Source: Eudromia elegans
Lineage: Eukaryota; Chordata; Aves; Tinamiformes; Tinamidae
NCBI GenBank assembly: GCA_003342815.1
Contig: PTEX01000003.1
Location: forward strand, 6,675,430 to 6,739,429
Length of the DNA: 64,000 nt
Direction: 5' to 3'
The notes under the pieces were generated by a model. That model did no database searches and was not told the DNA's origin. It saw only the letters and a list, made by a program, of their open reading frames with translations. Position 1 is the stretch's first letter. Each line of letters starts with the position of its first letter. The position numbers and the translations under genes are program-made. Below are positions 35,401-44,159 of the stretch, one piece after another.

Positions 35401-38400
35401 TTGAAGGAGACAGATTGTGTATGCAGTGTGAGGGGAAAGCACCGTTTCCTGTGTGTTGTGTTCCTTGTGTTGGAATTTGAGGCAGTGGTTCCCTGTATGA
35501 GAGCGGTTGGTATTGTGAGAGGAGATCTGTAAATCCTCCGGAGACACTCTTGTTGTAATGAGGGCTGGTAAGCAGGTCAGAAGAGCCTTTCATTCACATC
35601 TTTTCCTGCAAACAGGTGATAGCTGGGACTGGGTATTTGCAGCTCTATACCTCCTCCTTGGACAGTGAGGAGTGCGGGAACCTGTCCGTATTGGTGGCTG
35701 TCCTGTTTTTTATGGGTCCTTAACATAGTTGTTGCTTCTGGGGAAAAATGAATCATCATTCTAGAGGCTAGAAGGAATGAATGAGAACTTTTTTGGCTAT
35801 AGTGGGTTTCATGGCTTTTCTTTGGCACCAAATCATATCTTACTGGCCTCTTTCCTAGAGTCATCCATGCCATTGCACTCAGTGAATATTCTTTCTTTAT
35901 GGGGGGAGGTGGAGGCTGTTGCTTGGTGTACAAAAGCACAGGATTTTATTAGAGTACTTTATCCCTTTCTGTTGTTTTTGGTGCAGTTGGATGTCCATTT
36001 AGAAAAAAAAGATGTAAGCACCGTTTTCCGAAGCCTGATCCAGGTAAGAGCTGGAGTGTGATGAATGTGTGGAATTCAGGTTATTGCATCACTTTGTTTG
36101 TAGACTTGTGTTCTTTTCTGTAGCTGTACTGTCTTTCATTGAAGAAGTAAAGGAGCATGTTCTTTTTTGGGCCTTAGTTGTTTTACAGATTTTTTCCAGG
36201 TGGCTAATACATTTGTCAAAAAGTTTTATTTCTTTTATAGGAGATGAGGAGAAAAAATTAAATGAAAACTGCCAAGAACAGTCCAACCCAGGTATGAGAT
36301 GAGAAGTGTGCATCAGGTCATTACCTTTAACTCTCTAACAATACTTCTGGTTGTACTTCTTGGCTTAGCAGCTCTCTGTCTTTAACATCTGCTCTTGTTT
36401 GGAACAAGGTGTCTAATCTGCTCTTCCTCTTTTTACACTGTGTAGATGTTCTAAGGTAATCTTCAGCATGAGAAGACTCAATCTTAAAGTCTAAGATGAG
36501 GTGCAATAATGAAAGACAGGATGAACCTGCACTTCGTGTATGCTTTAGTCGGGGTGGGGAGCTACCAAAAGTGAATGGCCTGAGAGGAGCCTCTGTCAGT
36601 AGGTCGCCTCAGGGTGAATTCTCTTTTGACAATGGAGAAAAGGAACTGAACTCCTGGGATAAGGAATGGAACAGAGGCTTATTTATGTGATGAAATAGGA
36701 GGTTGATATTTCTTCTCTTTTAATCTGAGCAGCCTGTCCCATTCATATAAACATCTTTCAGGAATTTGGTTTGTCATTTTTCAGAACACAGTATTCATAT
36801 GAAATGCTTAGGGCTGGGCAGTGTTGGCTGGTCTTGAAAGACAGTGGGGTTTATCTGTGCATTGGATTTGACATGGAATGCTGATGTTTCCACAGGGAGG
36901 CTGTGACTGGGCATGTAGTAATAGATTTAATGATGGCTGTCAAAAGCATTGCCACATTAGACTCTCAGGAGTTCACTGTTAGTTCGTCTCAGTTACATTT
37001 TGAAATGCTATCCAAGGAGCAGCAAAGACAGGCAGTCTGTTAATCTAGTGTGCAGAATTGCCTGGTCCTTGCTTTGGCTGGGTTGAAGGAAAAACTCAGA
37101 TACATGCTCACCCTCAGTGCATCAAGTTGCGATTGTTTATTTTTCTGTTTCTACCCCCTTCCAATCATTTTTTTGGGGGAAAAAAAAAAAGTCTGTTAGC
37201 AGCACCTTTTGATTCATTTTTGCTCTGTTTTTGTGGGCACTATGAATTTGAACAACCTCCTTGCCTTTCTTCCCCTTGTAATGGTCAAGATGGGGGAAGG
37301 AGATGGGCAGAGGAAGGACCTCTCCTTTGATTCCACTGATGACCTGAACGCTACTCACCTAGGGCTTCTGTACTTGATGCTCTTCTATGGAATGTGCAGG
37401 TGTGGGTTATTGGCTTGGGCAGCTTATTTCATCATCTGAATTTAGCAAAAGGTTGGAGAAGGAAGTTTCTTGGATTACGAACTACTGGGTCAACTTTGCG
37501 GAAGGCTGTTACATTTTTAATTTCATTTCTTCAGTTGAATTGAAGTTTTTGCAGATTTGGAGGTTAAAAAAAAGTGTTGAGGTCCGTGGTGATGGGCCTG
37601 GTAAAGAGATGTCAACGAGTGATCCCCTGAAGCTGGGCAATGGGACAGCCCACTGGGGACTGCAGTTGTCCTCTGATTTCTCTGCAGATATCAGTGACAT
37701 GCCAAAGAGCAGCCCGAGTACCGTGCAGGCAGCTGAACATGACGTAAAGGAGAGCGGTAAGTGCCTGTTTTGCGCAAGATCCTCGTGTGTTACGTCTTGC
37801 CTGGAACTTCTTGGTGCAAAGTTGTGGGTGATGCTGAAGATCCTGAGGGCCTTCTGGGCTTGATCTTGACAGGATGTGGAAGGGAGAGGCCAGCACAAGT
37901 GCAGTAGGGAGGAGAGCGAAGAGGTGTTGAGATGGGCATGTGTTTGGGGTGTTGATGATGCTGAGCTGATGGCCCACCTTTCAGTCTGACTGCTCTTGAC
38001 CCTTGTTGGGGCAGTGTGTGAAGGAGTCCATAGCGGTGGGAGGTGTGACTGGGTGAAGGGCAGTGGGTTGGAGGGAAAGAGCTGGCTTTGTTTTCCTCTG
38101 TGCCTTTTCCATTCTGTCTCTCCATATTTCCTGACAAGGGCTGCTTGTAGTGTAAGCATGGGCAGTGGTGCACAGTCCAGGATTGTGTCAGCATTGCCTG
38201 TCTTCCTTGCAGGTGCCTCCCAGGTTGCAGGAGATGGAAACCGGCAGCATCTGGATGAATTTCCTGACCACAGTGAAGAAGGTACGTGGGGATGATGGCC
38301 CTTTTGCCAGGGCAGAGTGTGCAGCATAGCTCAGAAGTATGGAGTGGCAGCGCTGGTATGTGCTGATCAGGACCGTGCATGTTGCCTGCCCCTTCTCGCT

Positions 38401-41400
38401 CCTATGAAGATGCGGTGTAAAAGAGAGCTGTGGGTTTGTCAGGGTTGGCGTGGGTTTTGTAGTGGTGCTGAGTAGGGGGGCAGTTTGCTAGAGAAACTAT
38501 GGCGGGGTTGTGATGGGCCTGTGGGAATAACGCTTGGGAAGGCAGGTGGGTGGTGCTCATCTGTCACAGGGTTACTGGGGACTGTGGCAGGGCCTTGGGG
38601 GACGGTCGATATTTCTGCGTGCCTGTGTTCCAACCACAAGCGGATGTGGACACTTTGCTGACCAGGAGCAAAGGGGTCCTGAAGGCAGAGAAACCTGCTG
38701 GCTAATCCTTAACAGTAGCTATGATAGAGGCAGTGTTTTAGACCCTGCATTGCTTTCTGTGTTGTTGCTTTCCCGCTTGTGAAAATGTGTGATGTGAAAA
38801 GCTGGGATGAGGCCAAGTAAACTGTTCTAAAGATGAGAGATTTCTTGTGGTTGTTGCCCATGCCCTGGTATGGGAGGGCAGGAGATGATATTGAGGTGGA
38901 ATTGTGACAGTGTTCCCCCTGAGATCCTGTGCGTGCTGCCATGGCATATTTTGTGAACATTACATCTGTGTTAAGATGGTGCTTGTTGCAGTAGTGGCAT
39001 TTAGTTTGTACTGCCTGTTGGGAGATGCCTGTGGGCCCCCAGGTGTGAGCATGCAAGTCAGGATGTGGTGGGAAATCCTTGAGAGGGCAGCCGCCTTTGG
39101 TGATCTGCCCTCCGCTTGTTGGTGCTGGCCGAAGAGCACCAGTGGAGACATAGTGGTTGTCCTGTGGTGGTTGTCAGCGAGATGAGAGCATGCGGGAGCA
39201 GAAGGAAGCCTTGGCAGCTCCGATGGGTGTTCGGGGAGGCTGGTGCTCCTTGATGCAGAGACAAGCTGTCCCCCTGTGCATCTGGTGGGAGAGGTGCTGT
39301 GGGGTGTGGTGCTCCAGCTGAGCAGTGCCCCTGGGGGCTTTCTCAAAGCTTGGGCTGTCCATGTGGGGTTGTGGCGGGTGGGGACAGAGCAACTGAGGGG
39401 GGCTGGTGTGGAGGTGGAAGATGGGGCTCGTTTCCGCTAGGTCATTGGGAGTGTTGTCTTCCTGCTGCATTGTAGGAGGAATCTCACTTGTTTCAGCGGG
39501 CGATCCCTTGAAGTTGGGCAAAGGGACAGCCCACTGGGAACTGCAGTTGTTCTCTGATTTCTCTGCAGATATCGGTGACATGCCAAAGAGCAGCCCGAGT
39601 ACCATGCAGGCAGCTGAACATGACGTAAAGGATAGCGGTAAGTGCCTGTTTTGCACAGGATCCTCGTGCGTTACGTCTTGCCTGGAACTTCTTGGTGCAA
39701 AGTTGTGGGTGATGCTGAAGATCCTGAGGGCCTTCTTGGCTTGATCTTGACAGGATGTGGAAGGGAGAGGCCAGCACAAGTGCAGTAGGGAGGAGAGCGG
39801 GGAGGTGTTGAGATGGGCATGTGTTTGGGGTGTTGATGATGCTGAGCTGATGGCCCACCTTTCAGTCTGACTGCTCTTGACCCTTGTTGGGGCAGTGTGT
39901 GAAGGAGTCCATAGCGGTGGGAGGTGTGACTGGGTGAAGGGCAGTGGGTTGGAGGGAAAGAGCTGGCTTTGTTTTCACAGAATCACAGAATAGTTGAGAT
40001 TGGAAGGGACCTCTGGAGATCATCTAGTCCAACTGTCCTGCTCCAGCAGGGACCCCTAGAGCACATGGCACAGGGTGGCATCCAGACAGGTTTGGAAGAT
40101 CTCCAGAGAAGGAGACTTCACAACCTCTTTGGGCAGCCTTTTCCAGGGCTCTGTCACCCTCACAGGAAAGAAGTTCTTCCTCACATGGGCATAGAACTGC
40201 CTGTGTTTCAACTTGTACCCATTACCCCTTGTCCTATCACTGGCCACCACCGAGAAGAGTTTGGCCCAACCCTCCCTACATTCTCCCCTCAGACATTTGT
40301 ACATATTAAGATCCCCTCTCAAACTTCTCTTTTCCAGGCTAAAGAGGCCCAGCTCACTTAGTCTTTCCTTGTAAGATAGTCCCTTATCATCTTTGTTGCT
40401 CTACACTGGACCCTCTCTAGGAACTCCATGTCCCTCTTGTACTGAGGAGTCCAGAACTGCATCCAGTACTCCAGGTGTGGCCTTACCAGGGCTGAGCAGA
40501 GGGGCAGGATCCCCTCCCTCGACCTGCTGGCAACGCTCCTCCTGATACAGGCCAGGATCCCACTGGTCGTCTTGGCCACAAGGGCACATTGCTGCCTCAT
40601 GGGTAACTTGTCAACTAGGGCTCCTAAATCCCTCTTGACAGAGCTGCTTTCCAGCAGGTCAACCCCTAATCTGTACTGGTGCCTGGGGTTATTCCTGCGC
40701 AGTGCAGGACCCTGCACTTGTCTGTGTTGAACCTCATAAGGTTCCTCTCTGCCCAACTTTCCAGCCTGTCTACATTCCTCTGAATGGCAGCACAGCCCTC
40801 TGGAGTGTCGGCCACTCAACCCAGTTTTGGATCACTCACAGTCCTGCTCAGGGTGCACTCTGTGCCCTCATCCAAGTCATTGATGAACAAGTTAAACAAA
40901 CAGCACTGAGCCAGTACTAATCCCTGCAGGACACCACTTGGCCACAGGCCTCCAACTAGACTCAGCACTGTTTATTTCAACCATCTGAGCTCTGCCATCT
41001 GTCCATCTTTTCCTCTGTGCCTCTTCCATTCTATCTCACCATGTTTCCTGACAAGGGCTGCTTGTAGTATAAGCATGGGCAGTGGTGAACGGTCCAGGAT
41101 TTTGTCAGCATTGCCTGTCTTCTTTGCAGGTGTCTCCCAGGTTGCAGGAAATGAAAAGCAGCAGCATCTGGATGAATTTCCTGACCACAGTGAAGAAGGT
41201 ACGTGGGGATGATGGCCCTTTTGCCAGGGCAAAGTGTGCAGCATAGCTCAGAAGTATGGAGTGGCAGCGCTGGTATGTGCTGATCAGGACCGTACATGTT
41301 GCCTGCCCCTTCTTCTTCCTGTGGAGAAGCGGTGTAAAAGAGAGCTGTGGGTTTGTCAGGGTGGATGTGGGTTTTGCAGTGATGCTGAGTAGGGAGGTGG

Positions 41401-44159
41401 CTTGCTAGAGAAACTATGGCAGTGTGCAGTGGACTTGTGTTGTGCATCATTGCTGCAAAACTATTTCAAACTCCAAACCATTTAAGTATGACCTACTGGC
41501 ACAGTAGTAAGTTCAAGTAATCTGCGCAGACCAACAAGTCATGTAGCCCAGCTACAATACACCATCTTAATTCGTTTGGTCTTCAGTGTTACTTCTTGGC
41601 AACTGACAAGATCTCACTCAGTTGTTTGAAGATGACCACAACTGCTTCAGCTCTAGCCAGGTTTCATATCTTCATTCCTCACTCCCTCTTATCCTTGCAG
41701 CCATCTGTTTTCACTCAATCTAAAAGTTTTTGCTTTTGACGTCGTCTACAGTAAACATCTGGCCAGGATTATGTGGTCACTCAACAGAATCAAACCTGAC
41801 AGAACAGAAAACTGCAGCCCCAAGGTACCCCAGTACATTCCTGTAGGTTTGGAGGAACTTTATAGCACCAAAAAAGGCAGCAAATGTTTAGAAACTCTCT
41901 CAGTTGAGCTGCTTAACTAAGGGCTATGACAAGCAAGACATGATGAATCCTTCTGTGGGGCAGTGAGAAGCTACCATGAATGCTGCCTTCATGGATGTTA
42001 CCTTCACCCGACAGAAAGAGAGGCCCACAGGGCATCGCTGTCCTCCAGCCTTCCTCAGAAGGCAATTTGAAGAATGCGTTTGAGGAAATCAAAATTGTCT
42101 TGAGTCAACCTGCAGTATCTCTTTCCAAACAGATATGCTTTGATCCACGTCGGCTTATACTGCATGTTTCATACGGGCTTTATTATTTTTTATTTTTAAA
42201 CATTTAAGTCAAATCTAAAATTTGCTAATAAGTTTGGAAGCAAATCTCTCAGTCAGCTAATATCGCAATTGTTTTTCCATTCTCATCTTCCTCCACCCAG
42301 TTTACTTGTTAGAGTTGATCTAATTTCACATTCCTTCAAAACCTCTCTCCTCAAAGATGTCTTAAGCTCTGGGAAACCACCTCTGTTCTTTACCTTCAGG
42401 CCCATTCTCAGTTAAACTAGGGATATTCTCGAGAGTGCTCAAAATGCAGTAAATCTTTCACCCATGTACAGAGAAGGCAGAGTTCCCTCAGGTGTGCCCA
42501 AACTACAGCAAAACTCATCTGTGTCTCAGGCTTGGTAAACTGAGTGCCCTTAGTCATTGGATTCAAGGTTCAGCAGTGGCCCTCACTATTGTTGTAAGCT
42601 GTGTAAGCTCCACAAATAGACGAGCAATAAGAAGGTTTTATTACGTATTTACGTACATATTTACTTCTGAGAATCTTACAGGACTGCAAGGAATTTTTTT
42701 TCTAGACAGGCCATGAACTTCAGCTGTTTTCACAGGGAGTCAAAAACTCCATGATTATTACTGGCAGTTTCACATGGCCACACTTCACGTGGCCACTTCT
42801 TCACTTACTAGGATGGGGAAATAATTTTTACTACCTTCACCTGGCTGTCACAAAGACCAAGCCTGAGATATAACACTGTGCTACTGCTTCATTCACTGTT
42901 TTGCCTGGGATCTCCTTCTTTCATAGACAGTCATTCTGCATTTCTGCATATATATCAGAGAAGGCAGAGGGTAAAATAGTTTCCAAGATCTGTGAATGGA
43001 GGCCATCTGTGTCCTGAGAAGAGAACAATATAAAACTGATCGGCAAATAAAAATTTTGACTCAATCATGCAATATGAAAAAAAAAATCTTTTGGGCAATA
43101 GATCGCATTTTGCAATCTGAATTTCATCAATAACCATTCAGAAAAAGGTAATGATTCTCACATACAGAATAATAACCCGCCTCCTCATTCCTTATGTACA
43201 TTTTTACATCCACTCCTATATTAATGTAGCAGAGCTTTCTAATGACACCGCCTAGGTTCTGAATCAACAGACCTCAAGACATAAGTCCACATTCCTTGTG
43301 CACAAGAAAAGGATGCTGCACACCAAAGCACTGAAAAAAACACTTAATGGTACACAACTCTTACTCTACTTTGGTATCATGTTCTGAAGCATGTTAATAA
43401 GAATGGCATTTCAAATCTATCAAATCAACTGCGCTTCCAAAGATCTTTTTGACAAAAATATCATGAAAAGAGAGAGGACAGAAAAAGTGTAGCAAATGAT
43501 ACTCTGCAAAAAGGCAACATTATCCACAGGATGGAAATACCTTCAGTGCTCCGTGTCTATGGAAGAGGCTGACATGTCTCACCATGTGCTGCTTTCCGGG
43601 ACTGCCTCCACCCGGCATTAACGTGTGGAAAAATACAGTGGCAACACCCCACAGAGGTGTAGTGCAAAGCTAAGATTATAAATAGGAATCTTTGCCAAAA
43701 AAAAAAAAAAAAAAAAAAAGAAATAAAAAGAAAAGGTGTTATAAGGGACTAGTTATGTGATCCAAAGTCATAGAGATGGAACAGCCTTTTAGGTTACCAT
43801 CTTTTAGGTTACCATCTTTAGGTTAAGCTTGAAAGCTTAACCATCAAACTTATCAGATGGGTGGCAGTAACTGATGAAGAATGTTATTACCCTAACCGAT
43901 ACGCTCAAGCTTGAATAGGGGCTTTGCAACTGAAGCAGGTTAAGTGGTGGAAAGTTAGTAGCTACCACAGGTCACTAAGCTGTAGTAACTTGATTGTTTT
44001 GCATTATGTAGCTATGTCTTAGTCTTTCTTCATGCTTTATTAATGCTTAAAACCTGCAGTGATTTTGTATAACTAGTAAAATTTGGGTAGCTATAAAAGA
44101 AGATATAATAACTTACCTGTGTGTGTGTTTTTTTCTTTTGTCCAGATCTTAAATCATAA
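20307..44159 (+). CDS. CD58: CD58-like (LFA-3) CD2-family Ig receptor ligand, 365 aa, 11 coding exons
   Basis: Type I membrane adhesion protein; in mammals CD58 on antigen-presenting and target cells binds CD2 on T and NK cells. Joined exons: 20307-20367, 31052-31351, 32032-32277, 33091-33183, 35987-36043, 36241-36291, 37688-37756, 38213-38281, 39569-39637, 41130-41198 and 44146-44159. Every intron is phase 1 with GT-AG ends, and the sum is exactly 366 codons including TAA. Order: signal peptide 1-20; V-like domain about 21-120 without B/F-strand cysteines; C2 domain 121-202 with Cys130, 141, 182 and 200; transmembrane 213-231; cytoplasmic 232-365. Five N-glycosylation sequons (Asn35, 43, 81, 94, 131). 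Motifs [20 protein letters not shown] and AYSWD parallel human WKKQKDKVAELE, GSLTIYNL and MYSWD. The tail is about ten times longer than in human and contains a duplicated exon pair. A different CD2/SLAM member is possible but less likely; exon usage in the tail is inferred from splice sites only. Confidence 0.86.
20416..20812. other. Assembly gap in CD58-like intron 1
   Basis: 397 N bases directly after a C-rich tract with a repeated CCCCGTCC motif, 48 bases after the exon 1 donor. Typical of GC-rich, quadruplex-prone promoter sequence that resists sequencing. Open frames spanning the gap are artefacts. Confidence 0.95.
22188..22408 (-). mobile_element. CR1 3' end fragment
   Basis: CACAGAATCACAGAATGC tail, then GGTTGGAAGGGACC, GTCATCTAGTCCAAC and the complement of the conserved RT end (CTGGGCAGCCTGTTCCAGGG). 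Antisense to the CD58-like gene. Confidence 0.93.
25750..27402 (-). pseudogene. CR1 ORF2 reverse transcriptase, 550-codon open part
   Basis: Reverse transcriptase that would copy CR1 RNA at a nicked target. Visible are the block DFGKAFDTV, the palm segment [20 protein letters not shown], the catalytic FADDTKLGG, then a CR1-type C-terminus ending [19 protein letters not shown]. The frame is open over 550 codons, but the preceding segment (27670-27404) is in another frame through an indel near 27385, and the endonuclease is missing, so it is a dead copy. Two undetermined codons come from N bases. Confidence 0.88.
27404..27872 (-). pseudogene. CR1 ORF2 linker region, frameshifted
   Basis: Upstream continuation of the same element: a segment containing [20 protein letters not shown] reads into [15 protein letters not shown] before the frame breaks against the RT part. 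Farther up, [18 protein letters not shown] and [12 protein letters not shown] are seen in other frames. This linker lies between endonuclease and RT in avian CR1. Confidence 0.75.
31052..31351 (+). CDS. CD58: CD58-like exon 2: membrane-distal V-like domain
   Basis: Exactly 300 bases, phase 1 to 1, acceptor CCTCCCTGTAG, donor TTAG|GTAAGT. Residues 21-120. Where a normal V domain has the B- and F-strand cysteines this one has YTFPV and TYALE, the disulfide-free pattern of CD2, CD48 and CD58 first domains. Four N-glycosylation sequons. A single unpaired Cys25 lies near the N-terminus. Confidence 0.93.
32032..32277 (+). CDS. CD58: CD58-like exon 3: membrane-proximal C2 domain
   Basis: 246 bases, phase 1 to 1, acceptor TTCTTTCAG, donor CCAG|GTAATA. 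Residues 121-202 with Cys130, Cys141, Cys182 and Cys200, the two-disulfide layout of CD2-family second domains (expected 141-182 and 130-200). YSWD mirrors human CD58. If the intron were retained the frame would stop after a few codons, giving a soluble form. Confidence 0.93.
32398..32426. repeat. (TAAAA)n microsatellite
   Basis: Five to six TAAAA units in the intron after CD58-like exon 3. Confidence 0.95.
33091..33183 (+). CDS. CD58: CD58-like exon 4: transmembrane segment
   Basis: 93 bases, phase 1 to 1, acceptor CTTTTTAAAG, donor AAAG|GTATGT. A basic stalk (HRRSRD) precedes about 19 hydrophobic residues ([19 protein letters not shown]), followed by a KK stop-transfer. This is a transmembrane rather than a GPI-anchored form. 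Confidence 0.9.
33184..35986 (+). other. CD58-like intron between exons 4 and 5
   Basis: 2.8 kb with an old CR1 copy in its first half. Nothing else recognised. Confidence 0.65.
33837..34440 (-). mobile_element. Old, degraded CR1 fragment
   Basis: Antisense RT C-terminal remnants: the minus strand reads [13 protein letters not shown] and [14 protein letters not shown], resembling the CR1 blocks around 'LVRPHLE' and 'DDRL...QQCALVAK'. Much more diverged than the other copies. Confidence 0.75.
35987..36043 (+). CDS. CD58: CD58-like exon 5: basic juxtamembrane tail
   Basis: 57 bases, phase 1 to 1, acceptor TTTTTGGTGCAG after a pyrimidine tract, donor CCAG|GTAAGA. Encodes [19 protein letters not shown], a strongly basic stretch with two cysteines that could be palmitoylated. 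Human CD58 has a short Cys/Arg/Lys/Pro/Asp tail in the same place. Too small for a long open frame; recognised from splice sites and phase. Confidence 0.75.
36241..36291 (+). CDS. CD58: CD58-like exon 6: cytoplasmic tail
   Basis: 51 bases, phase 1 to 1, acceptor TTTCTTTTATAG, donor CCCAG|GTATGA. Encodes [17 protein letters not shown], charged and polar. Its identity as an exon is inferred from splice sites and phase. Confidence 0.72.
37688..37756 (+). CDS. CD58: CD58-like tail exon A (first copy)
   Basis: 69 bases, phase 1 to 1, acceptor GATTTCTCTGCAG, donor AGCG|GTAAGT. Encodes [19 protein letters not shown] then VKES. It is duplicated at 39569-39637 with three base changes. It sits inside a frame open from 37387 to 37863, so intron retention would extend rather than stop translation on the upstream side. 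Confidence 0.78.
38213..38281 (+). CDS. CD58: CD58-like tail exon B (first copy)
   Basis: 69 bases, phase 1 to 1, acceptor GTCTTCCTTGCAG, donor GAAG|GTACGT. Encodes [19 protein letters not shown] then HSEE. It is duplicated at 41130-41198 with five base changes, all altering the residue. Confidence 0.78.
38504..39501 (+). other. Spacer between tail duplication units
   Basis: About 1 kb of intron between exon B and exon A'. It is GC-moderate and rich in TGG. No exon with phase-1 borders was identified with confidence. An AG at 39475 would allow an in-frame 5' extension of exon A'. Confidence 0.5.
39569..39637 (+). CDS. CD58: CD58-like tail exon A' (second copy)
   Basis: Copy of exon A with the same splice sites and phase. 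It differs by Ser to Gly, Val to Met and Glu to Asp, with no silent change. The frame stays open, which suggests the copy is either young or still used. Confidence 0.75.
39977..41007 (-). mobile_element. CR1 LINE inserted in the second copy of the CD58 tail duplication
   Basis: The 3' tail (CACAGAATCACAGAATAG) begins at 39977, the 5'-truncated end is at about 41007, giving 1.03 kb. The uninterrupted sibling copy (around 38094) shows the empty site. A short TTTTC occurs on both sides and may be a target duplication. RT remnants such as LDAVLDSS and the [11 protein letters not shown] block are present but broken by frameshifts. Confidence 0.9.
41130..41198 (+). CDS. CD58: CD58-like tail exon B' (second copy)
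   Basis: Copy of exon B with the acceptor TCTTCTTTGCAG and donor GAAG|GTACGT preserved. Changes are Ala to Val, Asp to Asn, Gly to Glu, Asn to Lys and Arg to Gln. The intron before it carries a CR1 insertion (39977-41007). Confidence 0.75.
43697..43735. repeat. Poly-A tract
   Basis: Run of about 24 A followed by A-rich GAAATAAAAAGAAAAG, in the last CD58-like intron. No retrocopy recognised beside it. Confidence 0.9.
43786..43842. repeat. 15-bp tandem repeat ending in a perfect hairpin
   Basis: CTTTTAGGTTACCAT occurs twice (43786, 43801) plus a partial third unit; it runs into GGTTAAGCTT-GA-AAGCTTAACC (43821-43842), a perfect 10-bp inverted repeat with a 2-base loop. Confidence 0.9.
44146..44159 (+). 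CDS. CD58: CD58-like terminal coding exon
   Basis: After a long pyrimidine tract and GTCCAG, phase 1 continues as Asp-Leu-Lys-Ser and stops at TAA (44157-44159). It closes the frame of the ten preceding exons exactly. An alternative is that another acceptor downstream is used, but this one is strong. Confidence 0.65.

Larger units (their letters stand above)
37621..38503 (+). repeat. Tandem duplication, unit 1 (tail exons A and B)
   Basis: About 883 bp starting GATCCCCTGAAGCTGGGCAA and ending ...GAGAAACTATGGC. Introns and exons both match unit 2 closely. It contains exons 37688-37756 and 38213-38281. Confidence 0.88.
39502..41420 (+). repeat. Tandem duplication, unit 2 (tail exons A' and B', with CR1 insert)
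   Basis: Same content as unit 1: 1919 bp, or about 888 bp when the 1031-bp CR1 is removed. It contains exons 39569-39637 and 41130-41198. The units are separated by about 1 kb of unrelated intron. Confidence 0.88.
41421..44145 (+). other. CD58-like last intron, remaining part
   Basis: 2.7 kb of AT-richer sequence with no supported exon; contains the poly-A tract and the hairpin repeat. The GC-richer character of 37-41 kb ends abruptly near 41420. Confidence 0.6.

Noticed and set aside
37509..38380. Minus-strand frames of 272 and 196 codons opposite tail unit 1 (and a 201-codon one opposite unit 2)
   Set aside because: They are not conserved in type, have no domain, and the matching frame in the second unit is broken by the CR1; probably by-products of the GC-richer duplicated introns.
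43500..43740. Possible processed retrocopy ending in the poly-A tract at 43697
   Set aside because: No open frame or recognisable gene precedes the A-run and no flanking duplication was seen.
20307..44159. Identification of the Ig gene as CD80, which is close to PLA1A in human
   Set aside because: The first domain lacks the B- and F-strand cysteines that CD80 has, and the [18 protein letters not shown] and YSWD motifs plus the four-cysteine second domain fit the CD2/CD58 family.
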